Shown here: one piece after another, positions 1 to 6,152 of the stretch
How the letters are laid out: every line of letters starts with the position of its first letter
How positions within the stretch are numbered: the stretch's first letter is position 1
Assembly (NCBI GenBank): GCA_947452525.1
Contig: CANGCW010000049.1
Location: forward strand, 1 to 7,103
Length of the DNA: 7,103 bases
Direction: 5' to 3'
DNA from: Actinomycetota bacterium
GTDB lineage: Bacteria; Actinomycetota; Actinomycetes; Nanopelagicales; Nanopelagicaceae
Notes under the pieces: model-generated
Told to the model about the DNA's origin: nothing
Seen by the model: only the letters and a program-made list of their open reading frames with translations
Database searches by the model: none
Position numbers and translations under genes: made by a program

Positions 1-1
1 A

Positions 2-2698
2 GAATCCGACTCACCTTACGTGATACCCGCCGCTCACTCGAGTGGATTAGGCGCACTGGTCTATACAGTTGATTCAGGGAGTTCTACGGTTTGTGCTCTC
101 GTTGATGGCGCTCGAATCGCGATGAACACCGTCGGAACGTGCCGGATCTCTGCCTCAGCGCTCGAACTCCGAGATGCCGTTGATTCTTCGAAGATTCTTT
201 ACGCCGCATCCTCAATTCCGGCTACCTACTCCTTTACCGTAACTGCCTCATCGGTCAATACTTTGGCGAGCCTGAGTATCGGTGACGGAGCGCCGTTGAA
301 TGAAACCTTCGCTCCATCAAAGACGAGCTACACGGCCACTGTTAAGAGTGGTCAATATCCAACGCTTACTCTTGCTCTCAGAGATAGCCACGAGACTCTC
401 ACTTCAGTCGTGCTTATAGATGGCGATGGCAACAGACATGTGCTTGATTACACAGATGGAATGAATATTCATCTGGCGATTGGTGAGAATAGCTTGTCTA
501 TAACTGCTACATCACACTCGGGTGTCGCAAAGACTTACCTCGTTACATTGACTCAGTATCCTGGTCAACAGATCACCTGGTCACCTCTCACTTCTGTGAT
601 GGAGTCCGAAGATTTAGTTAACTTCGGCGCTGCTACCGCTCTCGGAGGGTCTGCGATTCGCTACAGCATCGATGAAAGCTCAACAGCGAGCTGCGATGTA
701 CCTGACACATCTTCACCGAGTGCAACCTTCTCGGGAGCCGGAATCTGCGTCATCAATGTAACGGCGCTAGGAAATGAACGTTATGACACGGCGACCACTC
801 AGCAGGAAATCGCGGTTGCACCCAGCAGCGATGCAACGCTATCGAGCATCGCACTGAGCAAGGGATATGTCTCCAGCACCTTGTCCGATACTGAAATCAA
901 CTACATCTCAATGCCAAGTGGCATGGATATGTTCGACCTACTTGGCTTTGCAACAAATGGAATTGGTGCGACAGTTCAATTCGGCGGTGGGGGAGCACCA
1001 ATCACCTCCCACTCTGGCATCTTCCTAGATCCAAATGAGCAGAGCACTCAATTCCTACTTCGAGTGACGGCGCATGATGGTGTAACGCAGAAGACTTATA
1101 CCTTCCGAGGAACATCAGCCCTTCATATCAACTGGAACCTTGAGACAACGACCTACGAGCGAATCGTTGGTGGAGAGACTCTCAAGCAGTTCTTCGGCAC
1201 AGCGCCGCAGGTCTCAAGTAGCGCATCTACTCTAACGACTTCAATCATCGATGGAGATGGCACCGTCTGTACCTATGCAGATGGAATCTTCACGCCGCTC
1301 ACCGTTGGAACATGTGTACTTCAGGTAGCAGCATCATCAGTTGCGGGCCTCACCGATGCAGAGCCTCTCATCGAGACAATCACGATCGTTCCATCAACCG
1401 TGACGGGGCTATCGCTTCTTACCGGTCTTGGCCAACTTGGCAACCTCAATGCTTCACCGGGCACATATACCTATAACAATGTAGATGTGGTCCAAGGTGA
1501 CGGAGTCGGTCTTCGCTTCCGCGCCAACTCAGGTCTCGGGGATGTGATTCTGCTTCTCAATGGCACAATTCAGGACTGCCCAGGATTCTGCATGCTCGAA
1601 GATCAGTTGAATGATGGAGTCAACACCATCACAATCAGAGTCCGTTCAGAGTTTGAGAAGGACCACGACTTAGACCCGAGCTCTCCTGAGTACACATTTA
1701 CTGTAACTAAGTGGCAACTACAGGTATTCACGACGACGTGGCTCCATACCGCGGTTCAGGGTTACCGAACATTCCTCTTCCCAATTAATGGTGTCTATAT
1801 CGAAGCTAATCGTCGATATTCCATTCCATCAGAAGATGCGCAGGTCTGTACTCTGAATGATGCACAGCTGGGTTCTATCTTCTTCGGCGGCGTCGGTATC
1901 TGTCACATCACGGTGAACTCGGCTTCCTCTGGTCACTACAGAGCGGCAGAGCCAGTTACATACGAAGTAGAGGTAACGGCTGATCCCGCTCTTGGTCTGA
2001 GTGGTACGGTCACCACCAATGGAATCAGCGTTGAAGTACTTCCAGAGTTGGATACCTATAACTTCACGCCATCAGCTGCGAATGAGACAGTGACGGTCGA
2101 TTTGAGGAATGTTGGTTATTCAACAACGCCTCCGACCTACACACTTAACGGAGTAACTCTTCCACTTCCTGAAGACTCAACCTTTGCCCTGATACCTGGT
2201 CAGACAAACGTTCTTGCGGTTCAGGCATTCAATGATGCTGGCGAGTTCATGGTCTATGAATTTCTCTTCGTCATTCCAGCGCCTCCAGTTGGACCAGTAC
2301 CTGGACCAACGCCAGGTCCAATCCCTGAGTTCTTGACGGCGCCACACACTGTTGAGACAACAACACCAACAGTTGTTGAAACTCCGACAGTCACGCCAAA
2401 GCCGGAACCAACGCCTACACCTGAACCAAAGCCAATCGACAAGATTGCTCAACCACAGGTTGTGGCAAAATTCTCAAGCGCCATTATGTGGGTTAAGCAG
2501 CACGTCTCGTTAATCATCAACCCTGATCAGGTATCAACAGCTCTTGTGATCTCATCAACTACACCTAGTGTTTGTGCTCTAAATAAGGCTGGCCTTATTT
2601 ATGCATCGCATGCAGGAAAATGTGTAATCACAATTCTGAATCCTGATGATGCGACACATGTTGCTTCAACAACAATGTTGAGCATCAAGGTAGTTGCA
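2..2698 (+). repeat. Super-repeat of about 192 residues (Ig-like + cadherin-like pair)
   Basis: The first Cys of each Ig-like domain falls at residues 25, 225, 417, 610 and 852 of the open frame counted from position 20. The spacings are 200, 192, 193 and 242, and the last drops to about 190 when the ~50-residue Pro/Thr linker is subtracted. Approximate units are 2-556, 560-1114, 1118-1708, 1709-2278 and a terminal Ig-like half unit 2447-2698. The units are clearly similar in pattern but strongly diverged in sequence, so this is old domain duplication and not a recent DNA tandem repeat. Confidence 0.65.
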
Positions 2699-2941
2699 CC
2701 AACTGTGAAGGCGAAGCGAACAGCGACTGCAACTAACTTTGCAATCAATGCGGGTCCGGTATACAAGAACCGCAAGGTCTCACTCTGGTCGGTACCGAGC
2801 GGTGCAAAGCGATCTATTCTTCTTGGAAGAGTTAAGCTCAATGGAAAGGGAGTTGGCGTTCTGATTACACCAACCTTGTCTAAGAGCACGGTCTCCTTGA
2901 AGTACTCTCGCAGCACTATCGCAAAGGTCAACCTTAAGTAA
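2..2941 (+). CDS. Large multidomain secreted/surface protein (Ig-like and cadherin-like repeats), 5' partial
   Basis: The frame is open from base 2 to the TAA at 2939-2941, so the gene starts before the window; the GTG at 20 is only the first possible start inside it and is probably internal. Residues below count from that GTG (973 aa). Two domain kinds alternate. Ig-like domains carry a Cys pair, as in V-C-A-L...G-T-C-R-I (Cys 25/41, 225/243, 417/432, 610/628, 852/868). Cadherin-like beta-sandwich domains (about 80-179, 271-365, 460-563, 655-753) have the recurring pattern of a Leu/Ser-rich first strand, then S-P-x-x-x-x-Y-x-x-x-V, ending in T-Y-x-x-T/F. A Pro/Thr linker (753-806) precedes the last Ig-like domain and a basic C-terminus (894-973). 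I see no LPxTG motif or C-terminal membrane helix, so the attachment mode is unknown. Such architecture is typical of adhesins or cell-envelope proteins; a specific role cannot be assigned. The N-terminus and signal peptide lie outside the window. Confidence 0.85.
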   Translation, partial: ESDSPYVIPAAHSSGLGALVYTVDSGSSTVCALVDGARIAMNTVGTCRISASALELRDAVDSSKILYAASSIPATYSFTVTASSVNTLASLSIGDGAPLNETFAPSKTSYTATVKSGQYPTLTLALRDSHETLTSVVLIDGDGNRHVLDYTDGMNIHLAIGENSLSITATSHSGVAKTYLVTLTQYPGQQITWSPLTSVMESEDLVNFGAATALGGSAIRYSIDESSTASCDVPDTSSPSATFSGAGICVINVTALGNERYDTATTQQEIAVAPSSDATLSSIALSKGYVSSTLSDTEINYISMPSGMDMFDLLGFATNGIGATVQFGGGGAPITSHSGIFLDPNEQSTQFLLRVTAHDGVTQKTYTFRGTSALHINWNLETTTYERIVGGETLKQFFGTAPQVSSSASTLTTSIIDGDGTVCTYADGIFTPLTVGTCVLQVAASSVAGLTDAEPLIETITIVPSTVTGLSLLTGLGQLGNLNASPGTYTYNNVDVVQGDGVGLRFRANSGLGDVILLLNGTIQDCPGFCMLEDQLNDGVNTITIRVRSEFEKDHDLDPSSPEYTFTVTKWQLQVFTTTWLHTAVQGYRTFLFPINGVYIEANRRYSIPSEDAQVCTLNDAQLGSIFFGGVGICHITVNSASSGHYRAAEPVTYEVEVTADPALGLSGTVTTNGISVEVLPELDTYNFTPSAANETVTVDLRNVGYSTTPPTYTLNGVTLPLPEDSTFALIPGQTNVLAVQAFNDAGEFMVYEFLFVIPAPPVGPVPGPTPGPIPEFLTAPHTVETTTPTVVETPTVTPKPEPTPTPEPKPIDKIAQPQVVAKFSSAIMWVKQHVSLIINPDQVSTALVISSTTPSVCALNKAGLIYASHAGKCVITILNPDDATHVASTTMLSIKVVAPTVKAKRTATATNFAINAGPVYKNRKVSLWSVPSGAKRSILLGRVKLNGKGVGVLITPTLSKSTVSLKYSRSTIAKVNLK
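2276..2437 (+). other. Pro/Thr-rich linker in the surface protein
   Basis: Residues about 753-806 are almost entirely Pro, Thr, Val, Gly and Glu, with short motifs such as PGPTPGPIP and PEPTPTPEPKP. This low-complexity stretch separates the fourth cadherin-like domain from the last Ig-like domain. Segments of this kind usually act as extended wall-spanning or flexible stalks and are common glycosylation sites; that role is inferred here. The simple codon repetition (ccaacgcc, ccagta) produces long open shadow frames on the opposite strand. Confidence 0.7.
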
Positions 2942-2963
2942 TTCACAGAAATACCACACGAAA

Positions 2964-2980
2964 TTGACTAGATAAAGTCA
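2964..2980 (+). promoter_or_regulatory. Short dyad with TTGACT box in the gap before the protease gene
   Basis: The 95-bp gap 2942-3036 contains TGACT (2965-2969), a 6-nt spacer and AGTCA (2976-2980), a perfect 5-bp inverted repeat. Its left arm forms a TTGACT that resembles a -35 box (2964-2969), but no good -10 box follows at 16-18 nt. It could be an operator half-site pair or a weak hairpin; there is no T-tract, so it is a poor terminator. The rest of the gap shows no other recognisable site apart from the -10-like box near 3025. Low confidence. Confidence 0.2.
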
Positions 2981-3024
2981 CTCCTTGCAGAAACGTTCGT
3001 GAGGAGACCGTGAGGGAGCATCTC

Positions 3025-3037
3025 TAACTTTGCCGCA
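3025..3037 (+). promoter_or_regulatory. Putative -10 box for a leaderless transcript of the S8 protease gene
   Basis: TAACTT at 3025-3030 matches the TANNNT -10 consensus and ends 6 nt before the ATG at 3037, so the first transcribed base would be at or next to the start codon. No Shine-Dalgarno sequence lies at normal distance: the nearest purine run, GAGGGAG at 3012-3018, is 18 nt away. The region about 17 nt upstream of the -10 box (aggaga) does not resemble a -35 box. Confidence 0.4.
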
Positions 3038-4002
3038 TGCAAAGAGAGATAAAGAGATTACTTACCGTTGTGCTTCTCGCGACAATCGTGTTGTCGCTGC
3101 CAACAAATGTCACGTTGGCAGCGGCAGCTATGAAACGCCTCGTTGTAGCCCCTCAGAAGAGCGTCGCAATCATTGATACCGGTATCGATCCAACCGCGAC
3201 CGATATCCGTGGCGCTATCGTTGACGAGGTCTGCTTCTCTCATAACGGCACATGCCCTAACGGTGAGGCCTTCATGCACGGCGCAAAGGCGGCAACACTT
3301 CCTGTCGCAGCGATGCAGAACTCCATCTTCGAACATGGCACAGAGGTTGTCTCAGCCGCTATCGCCCTCAATAAGAGCGCACGCATTATCGAAGTCCGTT
3401 GCTCATCAGTGAAGAACGTCAGCGATTGGGAAGGCTGCACCTACGACGATATCGCCCTCGTACTTAGTTGGCTCTATAGAAATGCAGTAGATCTCAACCT
3501 CGGTGCGGTTGTTCTTCCAATGGCAACAAACCCAACAAAGAGCTGTGATGCCGATGTTGCAAACCAATCTCACGTTGCAGATCTCGCAGCTATCAACATT
3601 CCAGTCATCGCATCCAGCGGAAATAATGGAAATTACGGAGCAGTCAGCAACCCGGCATGCATCCCAGGTGTACTTGCCATCAGCGCAGTCGATGAGGTTG
3701 GCAAGGTTGCCCGCTATGCGAATTACAGCGACCGCGTGGATTTTGCCTCCCTTGGTGAGTTCACCGTCATCGTTTCAAAGAACAAGCGTGTACATGCTGG
3801 TGGAACGTCGCTTTCTGCTGGCGCATTCGGCGCTCAGTGGACTTTGATTGAGTCAATGAAACATCAGTCGATGCAGAGTCAGATCACATGGATGAAGGGT
3901 GTTGCAACAGATGCAAAGGCACTTGTAGGAAACGCATCCATCAAAGTAATTCCCAACGATCTCTCGCTATACCTCGCTAGCCAATCTGGAACCGAGAGCT
4001 AA
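3037..4002 (+). CDS. Secreted subtilisin-family (S8) serine protease
   Basis: This 321-residue protein starts with a basic stretch (MQREIKR) and a hydrophobic segment ending in LAAAA near residue 31, a clear signal peptide that supports the ATG at 3037 over the internal ATG at 3130. The catalytic Asp lies in VAIIDTGID (D47), the His in EHGTEV (H100), the oxyanion-hole Asn in SSGNNG (N196) and the nucleophile in GGTSLSAG (S258). The usual subtilase motif is GTSxAxP; here the Pro is replaced by Gly. Between the signal peptide and D47 only about 15 residues remain, so there is no room for an I9-type inhibitory propeptide. Six Cys (66, 73, 122, 134, 170, 208) suggest disulfides outside the cytoplasm. 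It follows the giant surface protein by 95 nt on the same strand, so processing of that protein or other exported proteins is possible but only inferred. Its last 36 nt overlap the end of the MFS gene on the other strand. Confidence 0.87.
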   Translation: MQREIKRLLTVVLLATIVLSLPTNVTLAAAAMKRLVVAPQKSVAIIDTGIDPTATDIRGAIVDEVCFSHNGTCPNGEAFMHGAKAATLPVAAMQNSIFEHGTEVVSAAIALNKSARIIEVRCSSVKNVSDWEGCTYDDIALVLSWLYRNAVDLNLGAVVLPMATNPTKSCDADVANQSHVADLAAINIPVIASSGNNGNYGAVSNPACIPGVLAISAVDEVGKVARYANYSDRVDFASLGEFTVIVSKNKRVHAGGTSLSAGAFGAQWTLIESMKHQSMQSQITWMKGVATDAKALVGNASIKVIPNDLSLYLASQSGTES

Positions 4003-5037
4003 GGAGAGCACGAGCACAGCAGGCACCATCAACGCCCAGCGAAGCGTGATGTGATCGGCGAGAAAGCCGACAAATGGGGGACCAGCGATTAGTGCGCTGT
4101 ATGAGATACCAGAGACCATCGCCACTGCACTTGACGGTGCGATAGTTCCGGAAAAGCGTTTAATAGCAATACTTCCTGCAGCTGAATAGACAAGTGGAAT
4201 TACCGTTGAGACGCCGAGGCCAAGTAGGAACCAGGCGCCAATGAGTGAGTAAATATTGCCAATGAGAAGGCCACCAATAAAACCGCCGCCACCGATCACT
4301 CCTCCGAAGAGAAGAATACGTGCAGCGCCAAAGCGATCGGCGAGGTAATCACCAGAGAAGCGACCAATCACCATGGTGGAGAGAAATACTATGTAGGGAA
4401 GCGCCGCCAGGAATGGCGCGGCGTGATAAGTATTTCGAGCGAGCACCCCACCCCAATCAGAGGCAGCTCCTTCGCCGAAGGAGGCGAAGAGGCCAATCGC
4501 GCCGAGCGCCCAGAAGACTCCTGGCTTCTTTACTCTCTTGCCCTTCTCAACTTCGTGCTTATCCGTATCGGCCGATAACCAGAGCGGGCGTAAGAGATAG
4601 CTAACCGTCAGCACAATCACTGCCATCGCGAGGCTCTGAACGAATGTGCTCACCTTGAATTGGGCGAGGGCGCCACCAAAGGCGCCACCGAGGAGTGCAC
4701 CGAGTGACCACATTGCGTGGAAACCGCCCATATACCGTTTCTTAGCGAGATCCTCGACGGTGACGGCATGTGCGTTCATCGCGACATCTTGCGTCACCTG
4801 TGCAAAGCCAAAGGCGAAGAGCGCTAGGCAGAAGAAGGCGAGATTGGGTTGGAGGCCAACAAGTGGCATTGCCCCAGCGATGGCGAATGAGGACCAGATT
4901 GAGATGGCTGAACTGCCATGTTTCGCAGAGAGCCTGCCCGCAAAGATAAGAGCGGCCAGGACTCCTGCTGATTGGAAGAAGAGGGCGTTGCCCAAAACTG
5001 CATTCGAAAGGTGAAGATGCGCCTTGAAATCAGGCAA
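3967..5037 (-). CDS. MFS transporter, YbjJ-like
   Basis: This is a multi-pass membrane protein of the major facilitator superfamily. From the TTG at 5037 it has 356 residues, with about eleven hydrophobic segments and a charged central loop at about 155-173. Family signs are the loop-2/3 motif G-R-L-S-A-K-H-G (34-41), its second-half counterpart G-R-F-S-G-D-Y-L-A-D-R-F-G (225-237), D-V-A-M-N-A-H-A-V (84-92) with F-H-A-M-W-S-L-G (106-113), and G-E-G-A-A-S-D-W (188-195). The last three recall YbjJ-type transporters. The substrate cannot be told from the sequence. The start is doubtful: the frame continues upstream of 5037 and encodes a typical first helix (see 5038-5115), so the TTG start would remove TM1. 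The stop lies inside the 3' end of the convergent protease gene. It is probably co-transcribed with the upstream 36-codon ORF. Confidence 0.85.
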   Translation of the reverse strand: MPDFKAHLHLSNAVLGNALFFQSAGVLAALIFAGRLSAKHGSSAISIWSSFAIAGAMPLVGLQPNLAFFCLALFAFGFAQVTQDVAMNAHAVTVEDLAKKRYMGGFHAMWSLGALLGGAFGGALAQFKVSTFVQSLAMAVIVLTVSYLLRPLWLSADTDKHEVEKGKRVKKPGVFWALGAIGLFASFGEGAASDWGGVLARNTYHAAPFLAALPYIVFLSTMVIGRFSGDYLADRFGAARILLFGGVIGGGGFIGGLLIGNIYSLIGAWFLLGLGVSTVIPLVYSAAGSIAIKRFSGTIAPSSAVAMVSGISYSALIAGPPFVGFLADHITLRWALMVPAVLVLSLALGSRLASEV

Positions 5038-5115
5038 CCGTGCAACAAAGGCTCCAAAGCCGAAGCCATTAGAGACAAATGTAAGCGCTACCGCAATGCG
5101 GGCGCGCTTAAGAAT
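5038..5115 (-). other. In-frame upstream extension of the MFS gene encoding its first helix
   Basis: Reading upstream of the TTG at 5037 in the same frame gives A-R-I-A-V-A-L-T-F-V-S-N-G-F-G-F-G-A-F-V followed by A-R, which is a standard MFS TM1 leading into R-L-P-D-F-K. The frame is open back to a TGA near 5161-5159, yet there is no ATG, GTG or TTG in between. The only codons of start type are ATT at 5115-5113 and ATT at 5097-5095. The ATT at 5115 overlaps the stop codon of the small ORF (5108-5110), which would suit translational coupling. The extension being translated is likely; which codon starts it is unknown. Confidence 0.6.
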
Positions 5116-5218
5116 TCTTAGAGGCCTTCTTCTCTTGCTTCTGAGCGCGCTTCTCCTTCAAGGAGAGCTTTGCTTCCTTCTTAGTATTTGCATTTCCTTT
5201 TTGTTCTTTGTTGGCCAT
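5108..5218 (-). CDS. Small Lys/Glu-rich basic protein (36 aa)
   Basis: This 36-codon ORF runs from ATG at 5218 to TAA at 5108-5110. It begins MANKEQKG, continues with the charged core LSLKEKRAQKQEKK and ends KNS. About a third of the residues are Lys, with no hydrophobic segment and no Cys. A good ribosome binding site, GGGAAAGG (plus-strand 5229-5236), sits 10 nt before the ATG, which argues that it is a real gene. It lies directly upstream of the MFS gene, which is read in a different frame and whose likely true 5' end overlaps its stop. Small cytoplasmic proteins with a similar charged core occur in Actinobacteria as far as I recall, but no function is known to me. Binding of nucleic acid or ribosomes is plausible from the charge, nothing more. 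Confidence 0.65.
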   Translation of the reverse strand: MANKEQKGNANTKKEAKLSLKEKRAQKQEKKASKNS

Positions 5219-5228
5219 GATGATCCAA

Positions 5229-5236
5229 CCTTTCCC
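5229..5236 (-). promoter_or_regulatory. Ribosome binding site of the 36-aa ORF
   Basis: Minus-strand GGGAAAGG lies 10 nt upstream of the ATG at 5218. It is the main support for calling this very short ORF a gene and contrasts with the divergently transcribed SCO gene, which has no Shine-Dalgarno sequence. Confidence 0.5.
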
Positions 5237-5256
5237 TAGTTAGCGTTGTAAATCTG

Positions 5257-5291
5257 TTGTAAGGCTGAGTCTATCTTGGATAATGGCGCTA
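5257..5291 (+). promoter_or_regulatory. Promoter for a leaderless SCO transcript
   Basis: TTGTAA (5257-5262) can serve as a -35 box. After a 16-nt spacer, GATAAT (5279-5284) gives a near-consensus -10 box. Six bases later comes the ATG at 5291, so transcription would begin at the start codon. No Shine-Dalgarno sequence precedes this ATG. The placement also excludes the in-frame TTG at 5276, which would fall upstream of and inside the promoter. Confidence 0.55.
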
Positions 5292-6082
5292 TGAGTAAGA
5301 GAACCCTTGTTATTGCCGCAACTTTTACCGCATTGCTGGTGACCCCCACAGCGTATGCGCATAGCCACGGAACAATGCCGAAGATTCCAACTGGCCAGGC
5401 GCAGGCAGCGCCTATAGGTGGCACATTTCTCAACCTCTCCATTCCATCCAAGATTCTGAACCTACCGCTGCAGAGCGCAGATGGCACGAAGTTCACTCTG
5501 GGCTCACTGAAGGGTAAGACCGTTCTTATCGCCAACTTCCTCACCTCATGCCAAGAGATCTGTCCTATGACAACAGCTAATATGCAACGGATTGCCGATC
5601 GCATCGATAACGCTAAGGCCTCAACCAAGGTTGTGGTTCTTGAGATAACTGTGGATCCGGTGCGCGATACGCCTTCCCGGCTTGCGGCATATCAGAAGCT
5701 TTATGGCTCAACGAATTGGAAGTTAGCTACAGGCACCTCCGCAAATATCGCGGCGCTCTGGAAGTACTTCGGCGCTCCAGCTACAAAGGAGAAATTCTCT
5801 GCAGCTGAGTTGAAGGGCTTGCCGAAAGATTGGCAGACCGGGAAGGTTAACGCTTACGACATGGTCCATGCAGATCTCATCTTGGCGCTATCGCCTCAAT
5901 CGAAGTGGGTTTGGCTTGATCTTGGTTCACCAAAGACTGTCGATGGAAAGATTCCATCAGCGATGAAGAAGTTTCTCAGTGAAGATGGTTTAAAGAATTT
6001 GGCAAAGCCGGAGGAGCCATCATGGGGTGTATCTGCTGCGCTCGCTGCGTTATCGACAATCTCTGATATCGAAATTAAGTAA
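5291..6082 (+). CDS. SCO1/SenC-type copper chaperone for cytochrome c oxidase
   Basis: This 263-residue protein starts with MSKR and a hydrophobic stretch ending in AYA (about residue 23), a signal peptide, so it acts outside the membrane. The mature N-terminus is HSHG, a possible extra metal-binding spot. A thioredoxin-like fold follows. The copper ligands are visible as C-Q-E-I-C-P (Cys 87 and 91) and a distal His in D-M-V-H-A-D (His 193). T-V-D-P-V-R-D-T-P (120-128) is the other family signature. Length and order match SCO proteins, which carry copper to the CuA centre of oxidase subunit II or reduce its cysteines. The adjacent convergent genes for oxidase subunits I and III agree with that role. 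The ATG at 5291 was chosen over an in-frame TTG at 5276 because of the promoter position and signal peptide. A fairly hydrophobic tail (about 245-258) follows the domain and has no assigned function. Confidence 0.92.
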   Translation: MSKRTLVIAATFTALLVTPTAYAHSHGTMPKIPTGQAQAAPIGGTFLNLSIPSKILNLPLQSADGTKFTLGSLKGKTVLIANFLTSCQEICPMTTANMQRIADRIDNAKASTKVVVLEITVDPVRDTPSRLAAYQKLYGSTNWKLATGTSANIAALWKYFGAPATKEKFSAAELKGLPKDWQTGKVNAYDMVHADLILALSPQSKWVWLDLGSPKTVDGKIPSAMKKFLSEDGLKNLAKPEEPSWGVSAALAALSTISDIEIK

Positions 6083-6085
6083 GGA

Positions 6086-6127
6086 AATAAAAAAGCTCCG
6101 ACCCTTTTGAGGGAGTCGGAGCTTTCC
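6086..6127 (-). terminator. Intrinsic terminator between the SCO and oxidase genes
   Basis: AAAGCTCCGAC (6092-6102) pairs perfectly with GTCGGAGCTTT (6115-6125), with a 12-nt loop region that can extend the stem through CC/GG. On the minus strand the hairpin is followed by TTTTTTATTT, a proper U-tract, so it best ends the oxidase transcript coming from the right. On the plus strand it follows the SCO stop by 9 nt, but the downstream side has only TTT before CCG, so it is weaker there and may work in both directions. Confidence 0.85.
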
Positions 6128-6152
6128 GCTGAATTACCTTAAGCCTACCCCA

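Noticed and set aside
2177..2452. Minus-strand open frames (also 2254-2442) across the surface protein
   Set aside because: They mirror the Pro/Thr-coding repeats of the plus-strand gene, giving Trp/Arg-rich or Gly/Val-rich translations with no domain; shadows.
2599..2946. Minus-strand 115-codon frame
   Set aside because: Fully antisense to the end of the surface protein, with no recognisable motif or ribosome binding site.
2965..2980. Dyad read as a terminator of the surface-protein gene
   Set aside because: The stem is only 5 bp and no T-run follows.
3503..3847. Plus-strand 114-codon frame inside the protease gene
   Set aside because: Out of frame with a gene that shows all subtilase catalytic motifs; its translation is unlike any family.
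4646..5239. Plus-strand frames (4646-5014 and 5024-5239) opposite the MFS and small-ORF genes
   Set aside because: They lie antisense to the MFS gene and the Lys-rich ORF. The Leu-rich stretch at 5024-5239 is only the complement of the Lys codons, not a real membrane segment.
5276..5290. TTG start giving the SCO protein five more residues
   Set aside because: It overlaps the -10 box GATAAT and puts acidic and polar residues before the basic n-region of the signal peptide; ATG at 5291 fits better.
5236..5628. Minus-strand 130-codon frame over the SCO gene
   Set aside because: Antisense to the SCO copper-site region; composition is that of a shadow frame.
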